The translations under genes and the position numbers were made by a program. Source: Phytohabitans suffuscus (GTDB lineage: Bacteria > Actinomycetota > Actinomycetes > Mycobacteriales > Micromonosporaceae). Taken from it: a stretch of DNA of 64,000 bases. How positions within the stretch are numbered: the first letter of the stretch is position 1; every line of letters starts with the position of its first letter. This document shows, one piece after another, positions 1 to 8,161 of this stretch. The notes beneath the pieces were generated by a model. It was not told the DNA's origin and did no database searches. It saw only the letters and a program-made list of their open reading frames with translations. Location: NCBI RefSeq assembly GCF_011764565.1, contig NZ_AP022871.1, positions 124,001 through 188,000 of the forward strand, given 5' to 3'.

Positions 1-166
1 ACCGGCCCGGCAGGTGCACGGCGCGCAGCTCGATCCAGGGCGGCAGGTGGTCCGCCCACGGGCGGAACGTCAACGCGTTGCCGCCGGCGTAGGGCAGGGT
101 GTACAGGCGGACCCGCGCCGCCGGGCGGGGCGCGAAGACGCGGTACCAGAAGGGTTTGGTCGTCAT
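1..166 (-). CDS. Type II thioesterase, N-terminal part (runs off window)
   Basis: The reading frame opens with an ATG at 166 and stays open to the left edge, so only about 55 residues are visible. The fragment reads MTTKPFWYRVFAPRP and then LYTLPYAGGNALTFRPW and HLPGR. The LPYAGGNA stretch is the N-terminal signature of type II (editing) thioesterases of the GrsT/RifR alpha/beta-hydrolase family, which remove wrong or stalled acyl groups from carrier proteins. The catalytic GxSxG serine lies beyond the edge. It is the last visible gene of the minus-strand operon that includes a carrier-protein-bearing adenylation enzyme, which fits a housekeeping role for that carrier. It starts 19 bases after the dehydrogenase stop. 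Family assignment is good; completeness is unknown. Confidence 0.8.
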   Translation of the reverse strand, partial: MTTKPFWYRVFAPRPAARVRLYTLPYAGGNALTFRPWADHLPPWIELRAVHLPGR

Positions 167-185
167 GCGGCCTCGGTTCGGAGCG

Positions 186-1325
186 TCACAGCAGTGAGCG
201 GCCGATCATTTCCTTCATGACCTCGGTGGTGCCACCGTAGATCGTCTGTACCCGGGTGTCGGTGAACGCCCGCGCGACCGGGTACTCGCGGATGACGCCG
301 TAGCCGCCGTGCAGCTGCAGGCAGCGGTCCACGACCCGCTGGCACAGGTCGGAGTTCCACCACTTCGCCATCGCGGCTTCCTCGGCGGCCAGCCGGCCGG
401 CGCCGTGTTCGGCGATCATCCGGTCGGTGAAGCTCCGCGCGACGGTGAGCGCGGTCGCCAGCTCCGCCAGCAGGAAGCGGTTGTACTGGTGGTGGCCCAC
501 CGGCTGGCCGAAGACCTCGCGCTGCCGGCAGTAGGCCACCGTGTCCTCGAAGACCCGTTCGGCGGTGGCGAGCGCGGCGACGGCGATCATCATCCGCTCC
601 TGGCGCATCGAGCGCATCAGGTAGGCGAACGCGCGCCCCTCGCGGCCGAGCAGGTTTCCGGCGGGCACCCGCACGTCGGTGAAGAACAGCTCGACGGTGT
701 CGAGCGCGCGCATCCCGACCTTGTCGAGCTTGCGCCCGCGCTCGAAGCCGGCCCGGTCCGCCTCCACCACGAACAGGCTGGCGTCGGTGGCGCGCCCTTC
801 GGTGCCGGTACGCGCGACGACGAGGACGAGGTCGGCGATGGAACCGTTGGAGATGAACGTCTTCTGGCCGTTGAGCCGGTACCCGTCGCCGTCCCGGCGC
901 GCGGTGGTGCGCATCCGCTGCACGTCGCTGCCGGCGTCCGGCTCGGTGATGGCGATCGCGGTGACCAGCTCCCCGCCGCAGAACCCGGGCAGCCAGCGCC
1001 GCCGCTGCTCCTCGTCGGCGAGGGTCCGCAGGTAGGTCCCGCCGACCTCGTTGTGCAGGGCCAGCGCCGGCGCGTAGACGCCCGCCCGCGCCAGCTCCTC
1101 GTTGAGGACCACGTGGAAGCGGTAGTCGGAGCTGCCGCCCCCGCCGTAGTCGGCGTCCACGTCCAGGCCGAGCAGTCCCAGCGCGCCGGCCTGCCGCCAG
1201 ACCGCCCGGTCGACCGCGCCGGCCTCCTCCCAGCGCGGGTAGTTGGGGAGGATCTCCTTGGCCACGAACGTCCGCACCAGGTCCCGGAACGCGTCGTGCT
1301 CCTCGGTGAAGATGTCACGGCGCAT
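186..1325 (-). CDS. Acyl-CoA dehydrogenase-like flavoprotein, probable carrier-bound aminoacyl (prolyl-PCP) dehydrogenase
   Basis: The 379-residue protein has the full acyl-CoA dehydrogenase fold: ITEPDAGSDV near residues 127-135, GQKTFISNG at 153-161 and a C-terminal YGGTTEVMKEMIGR. At the position of the medium-chain enzyme's catalytic Glu there is Gly (YGGTTE). The likely base is instead Glu270 in REVFGQPVG, as in isovaleryl-CoA dehydrogenase. Its start overlaps the radical SAM gene by 11 bases. The neighbours include an adenylation-PCP protein and a KAS III-like acyltransferase, the context in which CloN3, PltE and RedW oxidise L-prolyl-S-PCP to pyrrolyl-2-carboxyl-S-PCP. That role is inferred from context; an ordinary acyl-CoA substrate is the alternative. 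Confidence 0.8.
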   Translation of the reverse strand: MRRDIFTEEHDAFRDLVRTFVAKEILPNYPRWEEAGAVDRAVWRQAGALGLLGLDVDADYGGGGSSDYRFHVVLNEELARAGVYAPALALHNEVGGTYLRTLADEEQRRRWLPGFCGGELVTAIAITEPDAGSDVQRMRTTARRDGDGYRLNGQKTFISNGSIADLVLVVARTGTEGRATDASLFVVEADRAGFERGRKLDKVGMRALDTVELFFTDVRVPAGNLLGREGRAFAYLMRSMRQERMMIAVAALATAERVFEDTVAYCRQREVFGQPVGHHQYNRFLLAELATALTVARSFTDRMIAEHGAGRLAAEEAAMAKWWNSDLCQRVVDRCLQLHGGYGVIREYPVARAFTDTRVQTIYGGTTEVMKEMIGRSLL

Positions 1326-3252
1326 CCGGCGCTCCCACCGCCACGTCCGGGACGGCCACCGTCCAGGCCGGGAGGATGTCGCGGAGCCGGTTCATCATCG
1401 CCTGGCAGTAGGCGGCGTTGTGGTCGAGGCTGCGGTGCCGGGGGTACGGCATCTTGCGCCGGCCGGCGTGGTCGATGCGGATCCGGACCGGGTCGGTGTC
1501 CGGGATGCCGTCGATCCTCTCCGCCGACGCCAGCAGCGCCGCGGCCGGCGGCGGCATCTCGACCTGCAACCGGTAGCGCTCGCGGGAGACGACGCGCAGC
1601 TGCGACATCGGTACCGCCGGCTCGGACACCGCTTCCCGGTACACGTACGGGCGGGCCACCAGGTCGAGCTCGAACGCCCAGCGCACGCGCGGGTCCGCGA
1701 GCCAGCCCCGCTCGGTGAGGAAGCCCTCCAGCAGCCGGTCCATCTCCGCCCGGTGCGAGTGCAGCACCAGGTGCAGGACCTTGCCGATGTTGTTGATGTC
1801 GTAGTTGCCGAGGCTCCGCACCGAGTGGGCGAAGAACCGGCAGATCTGCGAGTCCTCCTGCCGCTGGTAGTACTCGGCGGCGCTGACGAAGAAGTCCAGA
1901 TAGGAGCAGACGCCGAGCCGGTCCAGCTCGCGCGCCACGTAGAAGGCGGACCGGGCGTTGTAGAGGCTGATGACCGCGTAGTAGAACCAGGCGCCCGCCT
2001 GGAAGTCCTCCCGGGTCACCCACTCGGTCGCCACCACCACGTCGGCCTCGGCGACCGGGTCGTCCACCCGCACGGTCTCGATGCCCAGCGCCTCGGCACG
2101 CTGGTACATCGGCGTGTTGCGGAGCAGCAGCTGCGGGTAGACCACCACCGCGTCCGCCCCGGTGCGGCACACCTTGGCGATACCCTCGCGGAACGACGCC
2201 AGCGTCTCGCCGGGCAGCGGCCAGATCAGCTCGGTGTACGAACTGATCTTCTTCTCCTTGAGCTTGAGCTGGAGGTCGACGTACGTGGAGTCCTTGATGT
2301 TGGAGCGCTGCACCATCTCCAGCGCTTCCGGGCTGAGCGTCTGCAGCGACACCGGCTGGCTGGTCAGCATCCCCGCGTCGACGAGGATCTCGGTGATCTC
2401 GGTGACCCGGTCCGGGCGGTTCTTCGCCGCCTGGATGGCCACCATCATCGGGTAGCCGGTGCGCCGTTTCCACTGCGCCATGTGCCGGGTCAGCTCCACG
2501 TCACGCGGCAGCGCGCCCCAGTTCGCGTCGGCGATGAAGACGCTCTCGATGCCGTGCTCGCTGATCCAGGCGAGGTCGGACATCACCCGGTCGAGCTCCC
2601 AGCGGTGCACCTTGTCGTTGGTCGCCGCGCCCCAGAAGCAGTAGGAGCACCGGAACGGGCAGCCGCGGTTGGTCTCCACGGCCGCGAACGTGTACTCGCC
2701 GCCGTCGAAGATGCCCGCGGCGAACGGCGACGGGATCAGCTCCAGGTCGGTGATGCGGGCCGGCTTCTCGGTGGTCACCAGCTCGCCGCGGGACCAGAAG
2801 CTCAGGCCGGGGGTACGGCGGAAGTCCGGGCCGCCGCCGTCCCCGCTGCGGGCCGCGACCAGCTCGCGCAGGAAGGCCGCGAACGGTTCCTCGCCCTCGC
2901 CGTTGCAGACCACCACGTGCTCCCACGCCGGCGGGACGTACTCGGCGGCGTGGTTCATCACCTGCGGGCCGCCGAGGATGAAGTACGCGTCCGGGCGGGT
3001 CCGCACCAGCTCGTCGAGGACCTCCTTCATCCGGCGCATGTTCCACAGGTAGCAGCTGAGGCCGTACACGTCGGCGTCGTCCGGCAGCCCTCCGAGCACC
3101 TCGTCCACGGGGGTGCTGGCCGGCATGTTGTGGATGGAGAACTCGCACCCCCGCGCGACCGCGCTGTCCTGCTGCGCGTACGCCTGCAGGTAGCCCGAGG
3201 CCAGCGGCAGCGTGTTGGCGTACATCGGCAGCTCGACGAGGCAGACCTTCAT
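1315..3252 (-). CDS. Cobalamin-binding radical SAM enzyme (CloN6-like methyltransferase candidate)
   Basis: The start is placed at the ATG giving MKVCLVELPMYANTLP, five bases after the upstream stop; the longer open frame upstream is not needed. The protein is 645 residues. Residues 1-135 look like a B12-binding Rossmann domain (GLSCYLWNMRRMKEV near 65, ILGGPQ near 92). The radical SAM cluster motif is Cys198-x3-Cys202-x2-Cys205 in RGCPFRCSYCFWG. Class B radical SAM enzymes of this layout methylate unactivated carbons; CloN6 and CouN6 put the 5-methyl on the pyrrole of clorobiocin and coumermycin. With the adenylation-PCP, dehydrogenase and acyltransferase genes beside it, C-methylation of a carrier-bound or released pyrrole is the favoured guess. 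The fold call is firm; the substrate is inference. Confidence 0.82.
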   Translation of the reverse strand: MKVCLVELPMYANTLPLASGYLQAYAQQDSAVARGCEFSIHNMPASTPVDEVLGGLPDDADVYGLSCYLWNMRRMKEVLDELVRTRPDAYFILGGPQVMNHAAEYVPPAWEHVVVCNGEGEEPFAAFLRELVAARSGDGGGPDFRRTPGLSFWSRGELVTTEKPARITDLELIPSPFAAGIFDGGEYTFAAVETNRGCPFRCSYCFWGAATNDKVHRWELDRVMSDLAWISEHGIESVFIADANWGALPRDVELTRHMAQWKRRTGYPMMVAIQAAKNRPDRVTEITEILVDAGMLTSQPVSLQTLSPEALEMVQRSNIKDSTYVDLQLKLKEKKISSYTELIWPLPGETLASFREGIAKVCRTGADAVVVYPQLLLRNTPMYQRAEALGIETVRVDDPVAEADVVVATEWVTREDFQAGAWFYYAVISLYNARSAFYVARELDRLGVCSYLDFFVSAAEYYQRQEDSQICRFFAHSVRSLGNYDINNIGKVLHLVLHSHRAEMDRLLEGFLTERGWLADPRVRWAFELDLVARPYVYREAVSEPAVPMSQLRVVSRERYRLQVEMPPPAAALLASAERIDGIPDTDPVRIRIDHAGRRKMPYPRHRSLDHNAAYCQAMMNRLRDILPAWTVAVPDVAVGAPDAP

Positions 3253-3257
3253 CGCCG

Positions 3258-5063
3258 TCACGCCCCCGCCGCCGCGCTCACCGACGCGGCCAGCTCGTGG
3301 AGCACCTCGTTCTCGAACACGTCCTCGGCACCCATCTGTATCCCGTGCCCGCGGGCCCGGGTGGCCATCCGCATCGCCTGCAGGGAGTCGCCGCCGAGGT
3401 CGAAGAAGCTGTCCTCGCGGTCGACCGCGGTGATGCCGAGCACCTCGCACCAGATCTGCGCCAGGACCCGCTCGGTGTCGGTCCGGTAGGTCGGCGCGGC
3501 GGTGTCCCCGCCGGTGCCGGTGCCGTTGCCGGTGCCGGGCAGCGGCCGCCTGGCCAGCGCCGCCCGGTCCACCTTGCCGTGCGGGGTCAGCGGCAGCGCG
3601 TCGAGCAGCTCGATCGTCTGCGGGATCATGTAGTCCGGCAGGCGCAGGGCCAGGTCCTGGCGCAGCCGCCGCTGGTCCGGCGGATCGGCCGGATCGGCCG
3701 GGACCAGGTATGCGGCCAGGCGGGAGTCCTGGTCGTGCTTGACCACCACCGCCTCGCTGATCCCGGCCAGCTGGTTGAGCGCGGACTCGACCTCGCCCAG
3801 CTCGATCCGGAAACCGCGCAGCTTCACCTGGCCGTCGACCCGGCCGATGAAGTCGAGCGCGCCGTCGGGCCGCTGCCGCACGAGGTCGCCGGTCGCGTAC
3901 ATCCGGGCGTCGCCGCCGGCGAACGGGTCGGGGACGAACCGCGTGTCCGTGAGCTCCGGCCGGTTGAGGTAGCCGAGCGCCACACCGGTGCCGCCCACGT
4001 ACAGCTCGCCGACGGTGCCCGGCGGGACCGGCTCGCGCCGCTCGTCCAGCACGTGGGCCCGGGTGTTGGGCAGCGCCCAGCCGATCGGCGGGGGCAGGTC
4101 GCGGGGCGCGCCGGCGGGCACCTCACCGCAGGTCGCCACGACCGACGCCTCGGTCGGCCCGTACAGGTTGTAGAGCCGGAAGGGCAGCTGGGCGCGGGGC
4201 GGCCGGTGCAGCTTCTCGCCCCCCAGCAGCATCACCCGCAGCGCGAGGTCCGGTGCCTGCCACGGCTCGTCTAGCATCTCGACCGCGAGCGCGGTGGTCA
4301 GGAAGCTGATCGTGACACCCTCGGCGGCGAGCCAGCCGGCGAACGCCGCCGGCGAGTCCGGCACCGACTTCTCGGCGAGGCAGAGCGTCGCGCCGTTGGC
4401 CAGGCACGGCCAGACCTCCAGCGCCCAGGCGTCGAACGACGGCCGGGCGAGCTGCGTGATCCGGTCTCCCGGCCGGGCGCCGAACGCCTGCCGGTACCAG
4501 CTCACGAGGTTCGCCACGCCCCGGTGCGGCACCAGCACGCCCTTCGGTGTGCCGGTCGACCCGGAGGTGTAGGTGACGTAGCAGACGTCGGTCGGGTCGG
4601 GCTCGGCCGGCTCGGTCGCCGGGACGCTGCGCGCCAGGGCGTCCTCTATGGACAGTACCTGCGCGGCGCCGCCCACGAAACGTTCCCGGGTGGCGGCCCG
4701 GCTCAGCACCACGGACGCGCCGGAGTCCGCGAGGATCGCCGACAGCCGCAGGTCCGGCTCGTCCACGTCCACGCCGACGTATCCGGCGCCGGTGAACAGG
4801 ACCGCGAGCGCGGCGACCACCAGGTCGGGCGACCGCTCCAGCGAGAGCGCCACCAGCTCGCCCCGGCCGATGCCGTGTGCCCGCAGGACCGTCGCCAGCC
4901 GGCCGGCGCGCTCGTACAGCTGCGCGTAGGTCAGCACCTCGCCGCGGCCCGACAGCGCCGCGACCTCCGGCTGCTCCCGCGCCCACCGGGCGACCCTGGT
5001 CGGCGTGGAGACGTCCGCGTCGCGGTCCACCACGCTCAGGCCACGCGATACCACTCCGGTCAT
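3258..5063 (-). CDS. NRPS-type adenylation domain fused to peptidyl carrier protein
   Basis: The 601-residue protein has two modules. The adenylation domain carries YTSGSTGTPKG (165-175), the A4 Asp211 in SFDAWALEVW, YNLYGPTE (298-305), YATGDLVRQ (389-397), GRVDGQVKLRGFRIE (407-421) and the A10 Lys497 in PHGKVD. A Gly/Thr-rich linker (510-520) leads to a PCP whose phosphopantetheine serine is Ser560 in FFDLGGDSLQ. There is no condensation domain, so it loads one amino acid in trans. Hand alignment to GrsA gives a pocket of roughly D-A-L-x-x-L-L-V-V-K; the Leu/Val positions are similar to free-standing prolyl loaders but not diagnostic. In clorobiocin-type clusters the A and PCP activities are separate proteins, so the fusion is notable. 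It starts three bases after the acyltransferase stop. Confidence 0.9.
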   Translation of the reverse strand: MTGVVSRGLSVVDRDADVSTPTRVARWAREQPEVAALSGRGEVLTYAQLYERAGRLATVLRAHGIGRGELVALSLERSPDLVVAALAVLFTGAGYVGVDVDEPDLRLSAILADSGASVVLSRAATRERFVGGAAQVLSIEDALARSVPATEPAEPDPTDVCYVTYTSGSTGTPKGVLVPHRGVANLVSWYRQAFGARPGDRITQLARPSFDAWALEVWPCLANGATLCLAEKSVPDSPAAFAGWLAAEGVTISFLTTALAVEMLDEPWQAPDLALRVMLLGGEKLHRPPRAQLPFRLYNLYGPTEASVVATCGEVPAGAPRDLPPPIGWALPNTRAHVLDERREPVPPGTVGELYVGGTGVALGYLNRPELTDTRFVPDPFAGGDARMYATGDLVRQRPDGALDFIGRVDGQVKLRGFRIELGEVESALNQLAGISEAVVVKHDQDSRLAAYLVPADPADPPDQRRLRQDLALRLPDYMIPQTIELLDALPLTPHGKVDRAALARRPLPGTGNGTGTGGDTAAPTYRTDTERVLAQIWCEVLGITAVDREDSFFDLGGDSLQAMRMATRARGHGIQMGAEDVFENEVLHELAASVSAAAGA

Positions 5064-5066
5064 GTG

Positions 5067-6116
5067 TCAGCTCACCCAATCCGGGATGGCCAGGATCCTG
5101 ATAACTGCCGCCTTGTACGTGTTGCCGGCCCCGTATCCGCACAGCAGCAGGTGGTCGCCTTCCCGGACCTGGCCCGTGGTCAACAGGTGGTGGATGGAGA
5201 GCACGTGGTCGCTCGCGCCGAGGTGGCCGATCCCGCGCCCGTAGTCCCATGTGGACTGTGTCAGCGGGAAGCCCAGGACGCCGAGGTACGGCTCGGTCTC
5301 CGGCAGCGCCAGGTTGTGCACGATGACCCGGGCGATGTCGCCGGCCTCGACACCCGCCTCGTCGAGCGCGCGCCGCATGCACTCGACGCTCTTCTGATGG
5401 TGTTTGAGCGGCAGGGTCCAGGCGATGCCCTCGGCGACCACCTTCTTCTTGAACGCCTCGGTCCGCGCGAAGAAGTCCAGCTGCTGCCCGATGGTCGGGC
5501 CGGGCGGGAAGATGCTCACCCCGGCCCGGCAGGCTTCCTCCATGATGGAGAAACTGTCGGTGCAGAGCGACAGCACCTGCGCGAAGCCCGGCTCCTTGGT
5601 CAGCACCAGCGCGCTGGCGCCGTCGCCCGCGACGCAGAAGTTGCCGCCGGGATCCCACCGGTTCATGTGGGGCGTGCCGAAGTTGTCGCTGGCGGTGATG
5701 ATCGCCGCCTTGCGGTCCGGCTCGGCGCGCAGCGCCCCGACCGCCAGCTCCATCGCGCTGAAGGTGCCGTTGCAGCCGTGCTTCAGCTCGACGGCCACCA
5801 TGTCGGGGGCATCGCCGACCAGGTAGTGCTGGAGGTAGAAATGGGGTAACCAACCCTCGGGGCCCTGGTGCCAGGAGTCGGCGTAGAAGAGCGCGGTGAG
5901 GTCGTTCGGGCTGACTCCCGACTGCTTCAGCGCGTCCTGCCCGGCCCGCAGGGCCATCTCCGGAGCGGACAGGTCGCCGGCCACCGCGATACCGGTGTAG
6001 CCCTGCCCCTCGACCTGGTCCGCGGGGAAGTGGCCGTGTTCGACGGCTGTCTCGACGCTCAGTATCTCTGGTAGGAAGACGCCCATCCCGCTGATATAGA
6101 TGTCCTGCGCGCGCAT
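5067..6116 (-). CDS. KAS III-like acyltransferase (CloN2/DpsC/CerJ type)
   Basis: The 349-residue protein has the ketoacyl-ACP synthase III fold, with the nucleophile Cys115 in KHGCNGT. In true FabH the last triad member is Asn in a GNTSAAS-like motif. Here the segment is GIGHLGASD, with His298 and Asp303. The His-x4-Asp spacing matches DpsC and its relatives, which use Ser or Cys with His and Asp and act as starter-unit synthases or acyltransferases rather than ordinary condensing enzymes. His267 lies in VIVHNLALPE. CloN2/CouN2, which move pyrrolyl groups between carrier proteins, belong to this branch. It is the first gene of the minus-strand operon. A transfer role for the acyl group made by the neighbouring genes is inference. 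Confidence 0.85.
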   Translation of the reverse strand: MRAQDIYISGMGVFLPEILSVETAVEHGHFPADQVEGQGYTGIAVAGDLSAPEMALRAGQDALKQSGVSPNDLTALFYADSWHQGPEGWLPHFYLQHYLVGDAPDMVAVELKHGCNGTFSAMELAVGALRAEPDRKAAIITASDNFGTPHMNRWDPGGNFCVAGDGASALVLTKEPGFAQVLSLCTDSFSIMEEACRAGVSIFPPGPTIGQQLDFFARTEAFKKKVVAEGIAWTLPLKHHQKSVECMRRALDEAGVEAGDIARVIVHNLALPETEPYLGVLGFPLTQSTWDYGRGIGHLGASDHVLSIHHLLTTGQVREGDHLLLCGYGAGNTYKAAVIRILAIPDWVS

Positions 6117-6203
6117 AGGGTATCTCCTCGTCAGGCCTCGGCGAGAACAACTTCCCGCCGTGGCCTTAAGGCCGCCTAACCCGACACCAAACCGCGCGTG
6201 GAC

Positions 6204-6245
6204 GCGGGGGTCCCCGCCGCGAGTGGGAGGGCGGCGGGGACCCGC
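6204..6245 (-). terminator. Strong GC hairpin after the secreted-protein gene pair
   Basis: Bases 6204-6220 pair with 6231-6245 through TCCCCGCCGC against GCGGCGGGGA plus a flanking GCGGG/CCCGC step; the 10-base loop spans 6221-6230. It lies 17 bases past the stop of the minus-strand gene ending at 6262 and before the acyltransferase operon. There is no U-tract, as is common for actinobacterial terminators. It would insulate the metal-regulated pair from the biosynthetic operon. Confidence 0.6.
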
Positions 6246-6261
6246 TTGGGGGAGAGCCGAG

Positions 6262-6912
6262 TCAGGCGTTGAGGACCTCGAACGTGAACTGCTTGGAGCC
6301 GGAGTTGATGGTGCCGCCGCCGACCTTCGTGCCCGTGATGTTGAAGGTGGCGGTGTAGGTGCCGGCGGCGTCGAAGCCCCAGTTGACGTGGGTGTGGTCG
6401 AGCCGGAAGACCGGCTGGGTGTCGGGTAGTCCGTTGCCGCTGTCGAACAGCACGGTGGGTGTGCCGCCGGCGGCGGTGTAGATGCTGAAGCCGGCTGGGC
6501 CGCTGACCGCGGTCAGGTTGATGGTCATCTTGTTGTCGACGAAGACGCCGTCGGCGACCTCGGTGGTGTTCCAGCCGGCCCACAGCAGGCCGGAGACCTG
6601 GTTTTGGGGCAGGATCCAGGCGGTGCCGCCGGTGCCGAGGAACGCCCAGTCCGGTGTGCCGGGCACGCTGGTGGTTTTGGCCGTCAGGGGTACCTGGAAG
6701 ATCACGTCGGACGGGTTGCGTTCGACGGCGGTGCTGCCGGTGCCGTCCAGCACGCGCAGGACGAGGGCGCTGCCGATGTAGTCGATGTCGAGGACGTCGA
6801 CGTGGCCGCTGCTCAGGGTGATCGGGACGGCCTGGGCCGGCACTGCGGTGAGCACGCTGGCCAGGGTGGCGGCTACGACCAGTGGTGCCAGGAGCTTGGT
6901 TCTGACCCGCAT
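6262..6912 (-). CDS. Secreted choice-of-anchor M domain protein (TIGR03769 type), copy 1
   Basis: The 216-residue precursor has a clear Sec signal peptide: basic MRVRTK, a hydrophobic stretch to about residue 23, then AQA-VP cleavage. The mature part contains GHVDVLDIDY near its start and the hallmark DHTHVNWGFDAAGTY near its end, typical of the actinobacterial surface-anchored repeat domain. That family commonly accompanies zinc or manganese ABC transporters, and the HxH pair is a plausible metal ligand. No LPXTG motif or C-terminal membrane helix is present, so this member should be released rather than anchored. A good Shine-Dalgarno (AGGAGGG) precedes the ATG. It follows its paralogue by 12 bases and probably shares its promoter. 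Metal binding is inference. Confidence 0.8.
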   Translation of the reverse strand: MRVRTKLLAPLVVAATLASVLTAVPAQAVPITLSSGHVDVLDIDYIGSALVLRVLDGTGSTAVERNPSDVIFQVPLTAKTTSVPGTPDWAFLGTGGTAWILPQNQVSGLLWAGWNTTEVADGVFVDNKMTINLTAVSGPAGFSIYTAAGGTPTVLFDSGNGLPDTQPVFRLDHTHVNWGFDAAGTYTATFNITGTKVGGGTINSGSKQFTFEVLNA

Positions 6913-6924
6913 GGTGGCGCCCTC

Positions 6925-7578
6925 CTAGTCCAGGACCTGGAAGTGGTACAGGCCCGCGTCGATCAGGGTCTGGCCGCTGGTGGCGAGTCTGCCGGTGGCG
7001 GTGACCAGCAGCCAGTAGTGGCCGGGGGTGTCGAAGGCCCAGTTGGCGTGCAGGTGCCCGCCGGCGGGCAGGGTCACGGTGTCCGGCAGACCATCGCCGG
7101 TGTCGACCAGCACATCGGCGGGGAGGCCGAACGCGTCCTCGGTGTAGACAGCCACGTCGCCGGGGCCGGCGGCCACCCAGAAGGTGACCTTCACCGCGTC
7201 GTTCTGGAACACACCGGGTTCGATCTCCTCAGTGCCGAAACCAGGCCAGATCAGGTCCGGGTTCCGCACCTGGGGCAAGATCCACACCGGATCGCCGGCG
7301 GCGCCGAGGAACCCGTAGGCCGGGTTTGCCGGCACGGTGGTCTCGGCCGCGGGCTTGACCTGGAACCTGACCTCGTGAGGCTCACGCTCCACGCCCGGCT
7401 CGACACTCTCATCGTGGATGTGCAGGTTGAACTCGCCGTCCTCGTAGCCGACGCCGATCACATCGACATGACCTTCGCCGATCACAACCTGCCCGGACGC
7501 CTGCGCCGGCACGGCCGTCGCGACCAGAGCACCGACCAGTGCCCCGGACGCGATCAGCAGACGGAAGGGGGTACGCAC
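6925..7578 (-). CDS. Secreted choice-of-anchor M domain protein, copy 2
   Basis: The start is taken as GTG at 7578 (read VRTPFRLL) because GGGGAGGAG lies eight bases upstream; the frame extends further, but that part looks like leader and promoter. This gives 217 residues, matching the 216-residue paralogue downstream. A signal peptide ends at AQA-SG. The body has GEGHVDVIGVGY, AYGFLG, VWILPQ and the hallmark GGHLHANWAFDTPGHYW. As in copy 1 there is no sorting signal or C-terminal helix. It is the promoter-proximal gene of a two-gene unit, with a Zur-box-like palindrome about 50-65 bases upstream, which suggests induction under zinc limitation. The family call is good; export and zinc response are inferred. 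Confidence 0.8.
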   Translation of the reverse strand: MRTPFRLLIASGALVGALVATAVPAQASGQVVIGEGHVDVIGVGYEDGEFNLHIHDESVEPGVEREPHEVRFQVKPAAETTVPANPAYGFLGAAGDPVWILPQVRNPDLIWPGFGTEEIEPGVFQNDAVKVTFWVAAGPGDVAVYTEDAFGLPADVLVDTGDGLPDTVTLPAGGHLHANWAFDTPGHYWLLVTATGRLATSGQTLIDAGLYHFQVLD

Positions 7579-7626
7579 GAAACTGACTCCTCCCCAACGG
7601 TCCCCAACGGACCGTACTATCGATGA

Positions 7627-7641
7627 TGATAATCGTTTCCG
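7627..7641 (-). promoter_or_regulatory. Zur-box-like operator
   Basis: The plus-strand sequence TGATAATCGTTTCCG, reading CGGAAACGATTATCA on the coding strand, is an imperfect palindrome close to the actinobacterial Zur consensus (TGAAAATGATTTTCA-like). It lies 49-63 bases before the GTG of the secreted-protein pair, where it would overlap the promoter. The families it precedes are known zinc-responsive genes in other actinomycetes. Confidence 0.6.
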
Positions 7642-7780
7642 ATAGGGATGTGGTGGCGCAGCGGTTAAGAAAACCGCCCGCATCAGAAGCCCCACCCCAC
7701 TCCGGTACGAGCGAGGTTGCCACCGTCCGACCCGCCACCGTCACCGCCGAAATCGCCTGCTTTGTCTTCGTCGGCCAGCT

Positions 7781-7828
7781 GATCGTGGTACAAAACCGCC
7801 CCCAGAGGGGCGGATCCGTACCACGATC
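7781..7828. repeat. Dispersed palindromic repeat, copy P1
   Basis: A 48-base inverted repeat with arms GATCGTGGTAC and GTACCACGATC and an inner stem CCGCCCC/GGGGCGG. It is nearly identical to copy P2 at 39722-39769. The preceding bases TTTGTCTTCGTCGGCCAGCT are also found before copy P4. Confidence 0.8.
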
Positions 7829-8161
7829 CACCAGACCCTGACGTCGGAAGATCTCTAGAGAGCCCCGGGACCGCTGACGGAGCGGCAGATACCTTGATCG
7901 ATGGCAGCACTGACCGTCCGTGGCGAAGTACCGCCCTTGGAGGACTCTGCTGGCGAATTCGAGGACTGCTGCGACCTGCGGAAACGTAGCCGGGAGAATC
8001 GCTGACCGCGCGTGTCTGGCCGCTGGGCCGCTGCAGTGGGCTGCTGTCACTGTCCCGGCGCAACTCGCGCCAGCGAGGGGTGCCTATGGAGCTTCGGGGC
8101 GTCGAGGTCTGCGCGGCGGGGCCGGTCCTTGATCGACGTCGCTGCCGGCTGGCTCTGGGCA

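Noticed and set aside
309..3489. Long plus-strand open frames opposite the dehydrogenase and radical SAM genes.
   Set aside because: Composition-driven shadows rich in Arg, His and Val, without domains; the minus-strand proteins carry the family motifs.
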